A model generated the notes under the pieces. The model was given only the letters and a program-made list of their open reading frames with translations, was not told the origin of the DNA and made no database searches. From Nostoc sp. 106C (GTDB lineage Bacteria; Cyanobacteriota; Cyanobacteriia; Cyanobacteriales; Nostocaceae), in the NCBI RefSeq assembly GCF_002154725.1, contig NZ_MTAW01000066.1, positions 1-64,000 of the forward strand: a stretch of 64,000 bases of DNA, written 5' to 3'. Below, one piece after another: positions 18,849 through 27,684 of the stretch. The translations under genes were made by a program, and so were the position numbers. Every line of letters starts with the position of its first letter. Position 1 is the stretch's first letter.

Positions 18849-19917
18849 GAGCAATGTATTTAGGCAATTTCTGCAAAAGGTAGGGAGTGGAAATCACACA
18901 GGAGAAAATTTAACTCGTGCTGAAGCCGCAACAGCTACTAAAATGATGTTGCTAGGTGAAGCAACTCCTGCCCAGATCGGGGCGTTTCTGATTGCCCACC
19001 GCATCAAACGTCCTATCTCAGACGAGTTAGCAGGAATGTTAGATGCTTACAATGAACTAGCGCCAAAACTCCAACCCATCGCTTCAGAACGACCAGTCAT
19101 AGTCTTTGGCATCCCTTATGATGGCAGAACGCGCACTGCACCAATTAGCCCGCTCATAGCTTTACTATTAGCTGCTGTCGGTCAACCAGTGGTGATGCAC
19201 GGTGGCGATCGCTTCCCGACAAAGTATGGACTACCCTTAGTAGAAATTTGGCAGGGGTTAGGTGTTGATTGGACAAACTTGTCACTAGCAAAAACCCAGC
19301 AGGTATTTGAGCAGACAGGAATTGGCTTTGTTTATACGCCCCAGCATTTCCCATTAACTCAACGTATTTGGGAATACCGGGATCAACTAGGGAAACGTCC
19401 ACCCTTGGCAACAATGGAGCTAATTTGGTGTCCTTACGCTGGGGATGTGCACATGATTCCGGGATTTGTCCATCCACCTACAGAAACCCTGTTTCAGCTA
19501 ACCCTGGCTTTGCAAAATATTACAAAATATACATTAGTGAAGGGATTGGAAGGTAGTTGTGATTTACCACGCGATCGCACGGCAATTATCGGCTTATCAT
19601 CACCTTCAGGACAGCTAGAACGCTTGCACCTCGTACCGCGTGATTATGGTTTTACGACTAAGAATGTCCCCCTTGGCACGGCAGAAGAACTACTTGCCGA
19701 AATGCAAGCGGTTTTGGCTGGTAATCCTACAGAATTAACCCAAACAGCCTTGTGGAATGGCGGATTTTACCTCTTTTCAAGTGGCGTTTGTCCAGATATG
19801 CGATCCGGTATAGCGAAAGCGGAAGAATTATTAATGAATGGTGTGGTAGCTGACAAACTTCAACAACTCAGCCAAGAAGTGGGTTCAATATCAAAAACAG
19901 CATTTCAGCCAGCGTGA
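18847..19917 (+). CDS. Anthranilate phosphoribosyltransferase-like protein (TrpD family, atypical)
   Basis: 356 residues. The fold follows TrpD/nucleoside phosphorylase class III: N-terminal helical domain with LTRAEAATATKMMLLGEATP, then an alpha/beta domain. Key family motifs are altered. The GTGGDG loop that holds the PRPP phosphate reads GIPYDG, the NIST stretch reads APIS, the KHGNRSVSS stretch reads MHGGDRFPTKYG, and no DE pair for magnesium is evident near the C-terminal half (RDRTAIIG instead). It is thus unlikely to be the tryptophan enzyme; a different glycosyl transfer or a non-enzymic role is possible. The gene follows a LysR regulator and its ribosome site lies in a heptad repeat. 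Confidence 0.75.
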   Translation: MSNVFRQFLQKVGSGNHTGENLTRAEAATATKMMLLGEATPAQIGAFLIAHRIKRPISDELAGMLDAYNELAPKLQPIASERPVIVFGIPYDGRTRTAPISPLIALLLAAVGQPVVMHGGDRFPTKYGLPLVEIWQGLGVDWTNLSLAKTQQVFEQTGIGFVYTPQHFPLTQRIWEYRDQLGKRPPLATMELIWCPYAGDVHMIPGFVHPPTETLFQLTLALQNITKYTLVKGLEGSCDLPRDRTAIIGLSSPSGQLERLHLVPRDYGFTTKNVPLGTAEELLAEMQAVLAGNPTELTQTALWNGGFYLFSSGVCPDMRSGIAKAEELLMNGVVADKLQQLSQEVGSISKTAFQPA

Positions 19918-20213
19918 AGAAGGCAGGAGGCAGGAGGCAGAAGGTGAGACAGCGCGGTCTTGGGGGTTTCCCCCATGAGCGACTGCGTTCGCCGCAGGCG
20001 TTCTCGAAGAGTACCCGAAGGGCAGAAGGTTGCATGAGCGTGTAAGCTTCAGACCTACACTGATTTGGTGTGGAACTTAAACTCTTGCTCCCTTCTGTCT
20101 TTGTTGCCAATTTTGTTAATATGTGATGCTTAAAAAAGTACAATTCAAGAACAGTATATGAAGAAAAGTCAAATCTCTGAAACTCTCTTCCCTTCTGCCT
20201 CCTGCCTTCTGCC
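19918..20213. repeat. Spacer bounded by inverted heptad repeats
   Basis: At 19921-19945 the heptad AGGCAGG is tandemly repeated; at about 20190-20214 the inverse (TTCTGCC, TCCTGCC, TTCTGCC) appears. Between them lies a dispersed repeat with GGGGGTTTCCCCC and CGCCGCAGGCG-like palindromes (about 19950-20040). No gene is supported. The arms lie just beyond two convergent genes and could form a long hairpin. Confidence 0.6.
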
Positions 20214-21116
20214 TTACTTAGCCACAGATAAAATCATGCCTTCACAGGCTAAGAGTGCTTTAGGAAATACAGACTTAACTTCAGATTGAACCCGATCTAG
20301 AAAATCATCGTCATCATCTGGATGATAATGAGAAATGACTAACCTTTTAACGGCTGCATCATTAGCTAAATCCGCAGCAGTTTGCCATTGCAAATCAGCT
20401 AAATCATGATTGTGAGCGGTAGGGGGATTGTAGGTACCATTAGCAATCAATAAATCGACCCCTTTAATTAACTGTAAAATCCGCTCTTGCTCAAGTTGCT
20501 CAGGACTCTTGGGCAAATCCGTAATATAGGCAACGCTAAAATCTTGCCAAGTAACTCGGTAGCCAAGCGAGCGCTGATGTTTATTGATCAATGCTGTTTT
20601 AATTGTGACATCCTCTAGCTTGACCTCGCTACCTGAGTTCAGATTGTGAAAATGCAATTCCGATTGCATTACCTGTAAAGGATAGGGAAAGTGTGGCTGA
20701 AGCATTTGATCGTACAGGCATTGCTTAATCGAGGCGCTATTCGAGGCTGCTGTGCCGTAGATATGAAAGCAATTTTGGTCAATAAATGCAGGGGCAAAAA
20801 AAGGAAACCCGAGAATGCGATTTGATTGGGAGTTAGTGAAAAATAAATGGCCTTCTATTGGCTGTTGCAGTTGCTGCCAAGTTTTACCAAGTACTCGTAA
20901 GCCAGTACCCCCATCAAAAATCAACTCTTTTCCAGCTACACGCATTTCTACACAAGCAGTATTCCCACCATAGCGGTTGGTGCTGCTTCCTGGGGTAGGA
21001 ATCAAACCTCTCACACCCCAGAATTGCACTGAAAATTCTGTGGCTGGACTACTGAGTGGGGTAGTTTGCTTCTCAGTTAAGTAGCTTTGGGAACCCGACA
21101 GCTCAAAATTTGACAT
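20214..21116 (-). CDS. MBL-fold protein with lost metal-binding motif
   Basis: 300 residues resembling the metallo-beta-lactamase-fold phosphodiesterase-like proteins of cyanobacteria: FSVQFWGVRGLIPTPGSS, YGGNTACVEM, LIFDGGTGLRVLG and IEGHLFFT are all typical. The next element should be the metal ligand motif HxHxDH, but it reads N95-S-Q97-S-N99-R100, so all four ligands are replaced. The later YITDLP lies where the family has its aspartate, and ISHYHPDDDDDFL is kept near the C-terminus. The fold is probably intact while zinc hydrolysis is probably lost. It lies 12 bp downstream of panD on the same strand, probably in one transcript. A binding or regulatory role is possible. Confidence 0.8.
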   Translation of the reverse strand: MSNFELSGSQSYLTEKQTTPLSSPATEFSVQFWGVRGLIPTPGSSTNRYGGNTACVEMRVAGKELIFDGGTGLRVLGKTWQQLQQPIEGHLFFTNSQSNRILGFPFFAPAFIDQNCFHIYGTAASNSASIKQCLYDQMLQPHFPYPLQVMQSELHFHNLNSGSEVKLEDVTIKTALINKHQRSLGYRVTWQDFSVAYITDLPKSPEQLEQERILQLIKGVDLLIANGTYNPPTAHNHDLADLQWQTAADLANDAAVKRLVISHYHPDDDDDFLDRVQSEVKSVFPKALLACEGMILSVAK

Positions 21117-21128
21117 TTTCCTTGAATT

Positions 21129-21512
21129 TTAGACCTTACTGAGCAGGTCATCGTAGTGCCGTACTTCCAACAGTTGGTTTTTTTCGTCTACAATGACGAC
21201 CGTAGGCGAGTAATTTTGTAACTCTTCCGGAGTAAACTGCCCGTAGGCCATTATAATCAGGCGATCGCCTATAATGCCTAGACGTGCAGCAGCCCCATTT
21301 AACTCAATTACTCCTGAGTAGTCTGGAGCAGGTATTGCATAGGTAATAAAACGCTCGCCATTAGCTTTATTCACTACTTGTACCTGTTCGTAAGGTAAAA
21401 TGCCAGCTTTTTGCAACAGAATGTTATCTATACTGATACTACCTACATAGTTGACATTTGCCCCTGTAAGGGTACAGTTGTGAATTTTGGCTGAAAGGAG
21501 AGTTCGCTGCAT
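21129..21512 (-). CDS. panD: Aspartate 1-decarboxylase precursor
   Basis: 127 residues, normal for PanD. The enzyme turns L-aspartate into beta-alanine for pantothenate and coenzyme A. The self-cleavage site is visible: Gly24-Ser25 in YVGSISID, which yields the pyruvoyl cofactor at Ser25. The catalytic and binding positions IHNCTLTGA and the [18 protein letters not shown] core also match. It probably leads a two-gene transcript with the MBL-fold gene 12 bp downstream. Confidence 0.95.
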   Translation of the reverse strand: MQRTLLSAKIHNCTLTGANVNYVGSISIDNILLQKAGILPYEQVQVVNKANGERFITYAIPAPDYSGVIELNGAAARLGIIGDRLIIMAYGQFTPEELQNYSPTVVIVDEKNQLLEVRHYDDLLSKV

Positions 21513-21735
21513 TTGATTTAGGATTTATGTAGCAATTTTTGCAAGCGGCAAACAGCAAAAGGTTTTGATTTTCTTGTTTCTTGACTCTGGTGACTAGGTT
21601 TTTAACTAGGTTGTGCCAATCAAATTATGAAATCATGATTAAACAAAATTGGTAATGGGTTAATCAATAATCAACAATACAAAAGCCAATTTCTGAATTA
21701 CTGACTACTGAGATATTACCCATTACCATAACCGA

Positions 21736-22248
21736 TTATCCTTGAGCAGCTTTAATAGACTTTTCTACCAATGCATTTACCTGCTCAACATCCTGCCAAC
21801 CGAGAATTTCAGTCACCTTTTTTTCCAGATTTTTATAAGTGCGGAAAAATTCAGCAATTTCATCCAAACGGTGTGATGGTAGGTCTTTTAAAGATTTTAT
21901 TTGAGCGTAGCGCGGGTCTTTGTCAGGAACGCAAAGGATTTTTTCATCGCGATCGCCACCATCAATCATCTCTAACAAGCCAATCGGTCGTGCAGCAATT
22001 ATACAACCTGGAAAGGTTGGTTCATCAATGATGACCATACCATCTAAGGGATCGCCGTCATCAGCTAAAGTATTGGGTACAAAGCCGTAGTCGTAAGGAT
22101 ATTGTACCGAAGAATAAAGAACTCGATCTAAGGCAAAGGCTTGAAGATCTTTATCGTATTCGTATTTATTTTTACTCCCGCCAGGAATTTCAACTAAAAC
22201 GTTAATTAGTCCCGGTTTTGGTTGGGCTGGTATAAGGGTTAAGTCCAC
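21736..22248 (-). CDS. ppa: Inorganic pyrophosphatase
   Basis: 170 residues from a GTG start at 22248. AGGAGG lies 9 bases upstream (complement of 22258-22263), which decides this start over a longer frame reaching 22440. Family I soluble pyrophosphatase hydrolyses PPi to phosphate, driving biosynthetic reactions. The signature is clear: [17 protein letters not shown] and the catalytic [11 protein letters not shown], then KDPRYAQIK. It stands alone. A terminator-like hairpin and a long leader lie upstream (22395-22660). Confidence 0.95.
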   Translation of the reverse strand: MDLTLIPAQPKPGLINVLVEIPGGSKNKYEYDKDLQAFALDRVLYSSVQYPYDYGFVPNTLADDGDPLDGMVIIDEPTFPGCIIAARPIGLLEMIDGGDRDEKILCVPDKDPRYAQIKSLKDLPSHRLDEIAEFFRTYKNLEKKVTEILGWQDVEQVNALVEKSIKAAQG

Positions 22249-22394
22249 AAAAAAGATCCTCCTGTAACACAGTAGATTTTGGGTGCATCGATATAGGCTC
22301 CCCGTGTAGAATTTTAGGGCCAAGATGGACTTCTTCCCAAGGTATTCTTTTAACGAAAGGGAACAGGTGAGAGCAACAGTCTCCTGTTCTCTTG

Positions 22395-22428
22395 AAAAAA
22401 AGGGCGGTGATTCTTCAGAATTCACCGC
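22395..22428 (-). terminator. Intrinsic-terminator-like hairpin upstream of ppa
   Basis: On the minus strand a GC-rich stem GCGGTGA-TTC/GAA-TCACCGC (22404-22428, one bulge) is followed directly by CC and seven Ts (complement of 22395-22401). It faces the ppa gene, 147 bp upstream of its start. A second inverted repeat GAACAG/CTGTTC lies just after it (about 22360-22390). It may end a small RNA or act as attenuator in the ppa leader. Confidence 0.6.
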
Positions 22429-22653
22429 GCCGCCTGTCACTATTGTGATTTCCCCTGCTAGAAGCAGATAGGATTCTTAAGTGTTTAAATAGAGTCGGTA
22501 GTATCCAAGGTTACGTCTTCACACAGTCACAAGAGAGTTAATCCAACTCTGTGTTTTGCTGAGTATTTGTGCTGGATTAGAGTTTATTACTCTTTGGATG
22601 CTTTCTATTCAAGTTTCGCTGATGAGACTGTTTAATTGTCACTTCATTGGCAG

Positions 22654-22659
22654 ATTATA
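22654..22659 (-). promoter_or_regulatory. Candidate -10 box of the ppa leader or a small RNA
   Basis: TATAAT (complement of ATTATA at 22654-22659) lies about 225 bp upstream of the terminator-like hairpin on the same strand. No good -35 box is visible, so this is a weak candidate. Confidence 0.3.
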
Positions 22660-22761
22660 ACTCAGAGGTTGCTGGTTATTCGGTACATTCGTTGAAGAAT
22701 AGTGGGCAATAACAAATACAGGTAATGTCAGAGTTAGTAGAGCGATCGCAGTTCCCACAAT

Positions 22762-22801
22762 GTCTGCCAACCTATGGGGATATATATCGTTATTGGCAGA
22801 C
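22762..22801. repeat. 9-bp perfect inverted repeat
   Basis: GTCTGCCAA (22762-22770) pairs with TTGGCAGAC (22793-22801) across 22 bases. It lies in the long spacer upstream of ppa. It could be an operator or an RNA hairpin. Confidence 0.4.
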
Positions 22802-23551
22802 TGGCTATTTGAATTCATACAAAAAATTTGAAATTCACCTATTCACTTTCAGAAGTTACTCTCGTCGAGAGAGTCTTGATTCTATTTTAACTATTTTTTA
22901 GATGTAACCTATGGATACAGTCCGAATATTATCCAGTTTTACAAGTGTCATAATATCTCTTTGCTACAAAACTCTTTTGATACAAAGTTTTACACAAACA
23001 TTTTTGTTTTTCATCTGGTGTCTAATATTAAATTTCACTTGCTCTCCGGTATCATTTTTGAATTCCTCAGATTTAGATTCAAGCAATATACATTACATTT
23101 TTGCAGTTGATTGCAGATGCAATCTCCAAGTTATTTCGGGCTTTACTGCATTAGTATAACATCTGAAAATGCTTTGTCTAAGGTACTTTTAAGGATATTG
23201 AGTTAATTTGTGTTACCTAAGATTTATCCCGAAAAACCACTGATTATCCATCACGGTTACTAATACTTCAACAGTAGTTATACGTAAATATCTTTACTTT
23301 TCTCATTCACGAATAGTGTTGATTTTTTAACCATGAATTCAGACCGAATAAATACAGACATATTTAGCTGGTTTGGTAGTATTAATTCAGTTCTTATGCC
23401 AGAAATATTGCAGAGTTTACATTACCTAGCATTAGTAATATTTTCTATTTTGTCAATCTGCATATAGGTATATCTATAGAAATACAGAATACTAGATCTC
23501 GCGTTAATGCAGAGTTTGATCGACAATATTGTCATAAATTTCTCAATGATA
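22802..23551. other. AT-rich gene-poor spacer
   Basis: Most of this stretch holds nothing I can support. A hydrophobic open frame at 22911-23159 has the look of chance AT-rich sequence. One short candidate gene at 23333-23467 is listed separately. Confidence 0.4.
23333..23467 (+). CDS. Possible 44-residue membrane peptide
   Basis: The frame starts MNSDRINTDIFSWFG and ends in a hydrophobic helix (YLALVIFSILSICI). It could be a one-helix membrane peptide, and a hairpin terminator follows about 85 bp downstream. No strong ribosome site and no family resemblance are visible. It is offered only as a candidate. Confidence 0.2.
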   Translation: MNSDRINTDIFSWFGSINSVLMPEILQSLHYLALVIFSILSICI

Positions 23552-23577
23552 AAACCGCCGCTAAACTAGGGCGGTTT
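23552..23577. terminator. Bidirectional terminator
   Basis: AAACCGCC (23552-23559) pairs with GGCGGTTT (23570-23577) around a 10-nt loop. On the minus strand the stem ends in a short T-run, so it probably ends the DUF362 transcript, whose stop lies about 75 bp away. Confidence 0.7.
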
Positions 23578-23654
23578 ATTTAAGAAATCAGAGTTTAGTT
23601 ATAGCTTACTCTGTTAATTTGTAAATTGTTGTAGCCAAGCTCACACTTATTCAA

Positions 23655-24626
23655 CTAACGTCTACCATAAGCAATCATCGGTTCTTTAATAAATCGAATG
23701 TAAATGTGTTTAAACGTGGATTTAATCACACGAGGCATAGCAAAATCGATGGGAATTAACTTGTCTGGTAACCGCCAATCTTCTAATTTTAGTAAGTCAG
23801 GTTCTAAGTGAGGAAAATCAATATCAGCCAATTCTGGACATACGCCTAATCTTTGGGAAGCTGCAACGGTGGGCACTTGCTGAGGTGGGACGTTGAGAAT
23901 TTCTACCATTGCCCGATCTAGGGCAAATACATTTGATGCTGCGGCTAAAATACCCAAAGCACGAGGTTCTCCATTACTAGGGCCATTGCCATCATGACCG
24001 ATGATGCCATCTAAAATGGTTAAGTTGGGGTTAATAGCCTTAGCAGTTTCTACTAACATTTCGCCAAATCGGTTGGCATCTTTACCAGCTTCCATATGCC
24101 ACCAAGCTTTCATCTTGCCAGGGACACAACCAAAAAGATTTTTGACGCCTAAGGTTAATGTCAATTGGGCATGGGATTTGACTTTCGGCAGATTAATCAC
24201 CACATCCGCCGCCATTGCTTCTTTAGATAACAACAGGTGGTTAAAATTTTCGCTGACAGTTTGGTAACGCTGTCCGTGAAAATCTACTATTGGCAGTTTG
24301 AGTTCTTCTAAAATCGGTGCATAGCCATTTGCTATAGCCACTCCTTTGGCACTACCAAAGGCTGGGCTATCCCCTAAAAATGGCTTACCGCCAGCTTCTA
24401 TTACCATCTGAGCAACTTCGTAAACCAGTTCGGGGCGAGTAGTACACTCTTTACCAGGACGCGCCCCTGTGAGGAGATTAGGCTTGAGTAAGACGCGATC
24501 GCCTTTATTAACAAAAGCTGCCATTCCCCCAAAAGGTTCCAGCAGCGTTGTTAAAGACTCGCGTAAAGCCTCTCGTTCGTAAGAAGTAGCACGGATTAAA
24601 CTGACCGATGGTTTTTGGGTCTGCAT
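23655..24626 (-). CDS. DUF362 domain protein
   Basis: 323 residues. DUF362 features are plain: DRVLLKPNLL, TRPELVYEVAQMVIEAGGKP, LGDSPAFGS, then INLPKVKSHAQLTLTLGVKN and LFGCVPG. No Cys-rich ferredoxin motif follows, so this is the short form. The family is widespread in bacteria and archaea; its chemistry is not settled, and a nucleotide- or iron-related role has been suggested. It lies 72 bp downstream of the aspartase-like gene on the same strand and may share its transcript. Confidence 0.85.
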   Translation of the reverse strand: MQTQKPSVSLIRATSYEREALRESLTTLLEPFGGMAAFVNKGDRVLLKPNLLTGARPGKECTTRPELVYEVAQMVIEAGGKPFLGDSPAFGSAKGVAIANGYAPILEELKLPIVDFHGQRYQTVSENFNHLLLSKEAMAADVVINLPKVKSHAQLTLTLGVKNLFGCVPGKMKAWWHMEAGKDANRFGEMLVETAKAINPNLTILDGIIGHDGNGPSNGEPRALGILAAASNVFALDRAMVEILNVPPQQVPTVAASQRLGVCPELADIDFPHLEPDLLKLEDWRLPDKLIPIDFAMPRVIKSTFKHIYIRFIKEPMIAYGRR

Positions 24627-24698
24627 GGATAATAAATAAGATTAGTAAAGATAACAGAAAGAAGAACTTCTTCTTTCTTATATCTTCCTACTATCTTT

Positions 24699-26135
24699 CT
24701 AATCCACTTTGTCTGATTCTGTGGTGAGGGGTAAGATACCACTCATTTGTTCAAGATTTAGCACTGTGGCTAATTCCGCCTCACTCATCAGCCCTCTTTC
24801 TAAAACAATCTGCCTTAAGGATTTGCCCGTTTCCAATGATTCCTTAGCTACAGCCGCCGCATTGAGATAACCGATGTGAGGATTGAGGGCAGTAACTAAA
24901 GCTAAACTCCCTTCAGCGTATGCCAAACACCGTTCTTTGTTAGCGGTAATGCCTTTGATGCAGCGTTCTGTGAGGGCGGCGATAGTATTGCCCAAAATTT
25001 CGATGCCGTGAATCAAGTCATAGGCAATTAGCGGCATCATCACATTTAATTCCAATTGTCCGGCTTGCGCTGCTAATGCGATCGCATTGTCATAACCCAT
25101 AACTTGAAAGCACACCATCGATGTCATCTCTGCCATCACCGGATTATACTTTCCTGGCATAATCGAGGAACCGGGTTGCACTGGCGGTAGTTGAATTTCT
25201 TTGAATCCAGTTTTTGGCCCAGAATCCATCAGTCGCAAATCGTGGGAGATTTTCACTAAATCCTGAGCTAAATTGCGTACCGCCCCGGAAACATTTACAA
25301 ATGGTGCCATACTCTGCATTGCCGCCATCAGGTGAGGTGCAGGTTGCAAAGGTGAGTTGAGTAATTGGGAGAGAACTTCTACCACCCGCGCCCGATATAG
25401 GGGATGAGTATTCATACCCGTACCAGCTGCGCTACCTCCTAAACCCAGCACCATTAAATCTCCAGAGGCAGTGTAAATCCGGTTTTGATGTTCTGCAAGG
25501 ATGTGTGCCCACCCTCGGAAATTCTCACCCAAACGCACAGGTACAGCATCTTGCAAATGTGTTCTGCCAGACTTGACAATATCTTGAAATTCTGTAGCTT
25601 TGGCTTCTAGGGTTGCGATCGCATGATCTAAAGCTGGGTGTAATGTATGCGAAAGTGCCAATAAACCACCAATGCGAATTGCTGTCGGAATTACATCATT
25701 GGTAGACTGCCCATAATTAACATGGTCATTAGGACTCACACGTTTGTAGTTGCCTTTTTCATCACCCAGAATTTCTAAAGCGCGATTCGCCAAAACTTCG
25801 TTGACGTTCATGTGGTGCGAAGTACCTGCACCAGCTTGATAAACATCGACAACAAACTGATCGCGGAACTTTCCTACAAGTATCTCTTCAGATGCTTGCA
25901 CAATTGCCTGACTTATCTCTTGGGGAATACAACCTAGTTCGCCGTTAACAATTGCTGTAGCTTTTTTGATTAATAAACAGGCGTCTACGTAAGTAGGTAA
26001 AGGCTTAAGTCCGCTAATCGGAAAGTTTTCGATTGCCCGCAACGTTTGAATACCGTAATAAGCGCTACTGGAGATTTGGCGATCGCCCATTGAATCGCGT
26101 TCGATGCGAAATTGGGAGTCTGTTTGTTGAGTCAT
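24699..26135 (-). CDS. aspA: Aspartate ammonia-lyase / fumarase-family lyase
   Basis: 478 residues from the ATG at 26135 (MTQQTDSQF); a further in-frame ATG 54 bases upstream lacks family sequence. The class II fumarase/aspartase signature GSSIMPGKYNPVM is present, as are SGRTHLQDAVPV and GTSHHMNVNEV. Aspartase releases ammonia from aspartate to give fumarate; fumarase hydrates fumarate. The start RIERDSMGDRQI and the YGIQTLRAIENFPIS segment look more like aspartase than FumC, so aspartase is favoured. It is followed by the DUF362 gene. Confidence 0.85.
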   Translation of the reverse strand: MTQQTDSQFRIERDSMGDRQISSSAYYGIQTLRAIENFPISGLKPLPTYVDACLLIKKATAIVNGELGCIPQEISQAIVQASEEILVGKFRDQFVVDVYQAGAGTSHHMNVNEVLANRALEILGDEKGNYKRVSPNDHVNYGQSTNDVIPTAIRIGGLLALSHTLHPALDHAIATLEAKATEFQDIVKSGRTHLQDAVPVRLGENFRGWAHILAEHQNRIYTASGDLMVLGLGGSAAGTGMNTHPLYRARVVEVLSQLLNSPLQPAPHLMAAMQSMAPFVNVSGAVRNLAQDLVKISHDLRLMDSGPKTGFKEIQLPPVQPGSSIMPGKYNPVMAEMTSMVCFQVMGYDNAIALAAQAGQLELNVMMPLIAYDLIHGIEILGNTIAALTERCIKGITANKERCLAYAEGSLALVTALNPHIGYLNAAAVAKESLETGKSLRQIVLERGLMSEAELATVLNLEQMSGILPLTTESDKVD

Positions 26136-26343
26136 AGTTTGGATAATTTCAGGGAATCTCAAAACACAGATCATCCCACGCCTAGGCACAGATGTGGAGA
26201 TCTAAAATCTGTAAGCTAAATCATTTTTTACGTAATAATTTAGGTATTTATATCAAAGTTTGGATCTTTACTCTCTGTATTATTTTGGTGGGGTCTTGCT
26301 TTGAGGTTATCAGAGTTGAACAATTTAAGATTAAATTTTTGAG

Positions 26344-27105
26344 TTGGCATTGATTTCTCAAGCTTTCATTCAAGAACAGGGTAATGGAAAACTCCGATAT
26401 GAGGAGCAACTTGTTACTGAAGAACTTAGGCAACGAGGCATACCCATCACGTTTTATACTCAAAAGCGAATTCAGAGGCGACAACTTTTACTTGATGAAC
26501 AGTCTTTAGTAGTTGGCGATATGCCATGTGTTTTAGGCGCATTAAAACAGCTTGGTATCCCAGAACCTTTACCGAATGATTATCCCAACTCTATGAGCAA
26601 CTTCATGCACCGTCGGATATGGACATCTACGCTTTTGGAGTTGGAACATGGGCTTCGGAACGGCAAATATCCTCCAACATTTGCTAAACCTGCTGTACGC
26701 CGCAAACGCTTTACAGGTTGTGTCTTTGAATCAGAATATGATTTATACCAAGTTTATGGAGTGTCGCGTCAGGAAAAGTTGCTGTGTTCAGAAGTAGTGT
26801 CTTGGCTGAGTGAGTATCGCGTCTATGTTGCGCACTCAGAAATTAGAAGTATCGATCATTATGATGGGAATGCCAATATTCTGCTAGATCTCGAAAAAAT
26901 TCGGTGCGCTATTAAAACTCTGGATAATGCGGGACAATCCTATGCAGGGTATGCAATTGATTTTGGAGTTTTAGATTCTGGAGAAACTGCTCTTGTAGAG
27001 ATGAACGATGGTTTTGCTCTAGGAGCATACAAAATTAATCGCAAAGACTACACAGACATGATTTTAGCAAGATGGGAGGAGCTTTTATCTCAGCGTGTGG
27101 CATAA
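26344..27105 (+). CDS. ATP-grasp domain protein (DUF4343-like)
   Basis: 253 residues if started at TTG 26344. An in-frame stop lies at 26332-26334, and no ATG occurs until residue 60, so the start must be TTG (26344 or 26350) unless the 5' end is lost; no ribosome site is seen. C-terminal residues about 130-240 look like an ATP-grasp domain: SEYRVYVAHSEIRSIDHYDG, then AIDFGVLDSGETALVEMNDG with acidic metal ligands. ATP-grasp enzymes join a carboxylate to an amine or thiol through an acyl phosphate. The substrate is unknown. It lies 38 bp upstream of pgsA. Confidence 0.75.
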   Translation: MALISQAFIQEQGNGKLRYEEQLVTEELRQRGIPITFYTQKRIQRRQLLLDEQSLVVGDMPCVLGALKQLGIPEPLPNDYPNSMSNFMHRRIWTSTLLELEHGLRNGKYPPTFAKPAVRRKRFTGCVFESEYDLYQVYGVSRQEKLLCSEVVSWLSEYRVYVAHSEIRSIDHYDGNANILLDLEKIRCAIKTLDNAGQSYAGYAIDFGVLDSGETALVEMNDGFALGAYKINRKDYTDMILARWEELLSQRVA

Positions 27106-27143
27106 GAGGCGGACGGATTGTATTTTTAAATTTAGAATTGCTT

Positions 27144-27650
27144 ATGACCCTACCCAACTGGATTACTTTTTCACGCTTATTAGGGATACCATTTCTGCTT
27201 TATGGTTTATACAATCCCACAAATCAAGCTAAGTGGATATGTTTAGCAATTTTTTTAGTGGCAGCATTAACTGATTGGTTAGACGGCTACTTGGCACGGA
27301 AACTCAATCAAATTAGCGATTTAGGAAAGTTTCTTGACCCTTTAGTAGATAAATTTTTAGTGCTTGCGCCGTTGATGGTGCTGATTGAATTAGGCAAAGT
27401 TCCAGCTTGGGGAGTGTTTCTGCTCTTAGCGCGGGAATTAGCGATCGCTGGTTGGCGGGTGAATCAAACTCAAATTACTGGGGCGAATATTTGGGGTAAA
27501 CTCAAAACCATAAGTCAAATAGTAGCGATCGCACTTCTGATTGCACCCCTCTCACAAGAGTGGCAAATCCCAGCCTTGATTGCTTTTTGGGTTTCTGTCA
27601 TCCTGACATTAATCTCTGGGGGAATTTATCTTTTACCGTCATCTGAATGA
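27144..27650 (+). CDS. pgsA: CDP-diacylglycerol-glycerol-3-phosphate 3-phosphatidyltransferase
   Basis: 168 residues from the ATG at 27144 (MTLPNWITFSRLLGIPFLL); the open frame extends upstream into the ATP-grasp gene but without family sequence. The CDP-alcohol phosphatidyltransferase signature is complete: DWLDGYLAR, then GKFLDPLVDK with the expected aspartates. About four or five membrane helices are visible. The enzyme makes phosphatidylglycerol phosphate, precursor of phosphatidylglycerol, an essential thylakoid lipid. Confidence 0.93.
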   Translation: MTLPNWITFSRLLGIPFLLYGLYNPTNQAKWICLAIFLVAALTDWLDGYLARKLNQISDLGKFLDPLVDKFLVLAPLMVLIELGKVPAWGVFLLLARELAIAGWRVNQTQITGANIWGKLKTISQIVAIALLIAPLSQEWQIPALIAFWVSVILTLISGGIYLLPSSE

Positions 27651-27684
27651 TGAAATTACCTCTTTTAATTTAGCCAAAGCTTTA

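Noticed and set aside
22911-23159. Hydrophobic open frame on the plus strand
   Set aside because: AT-rich, no ribosome site, no family resemblance and amino acid make-up expected from chance.
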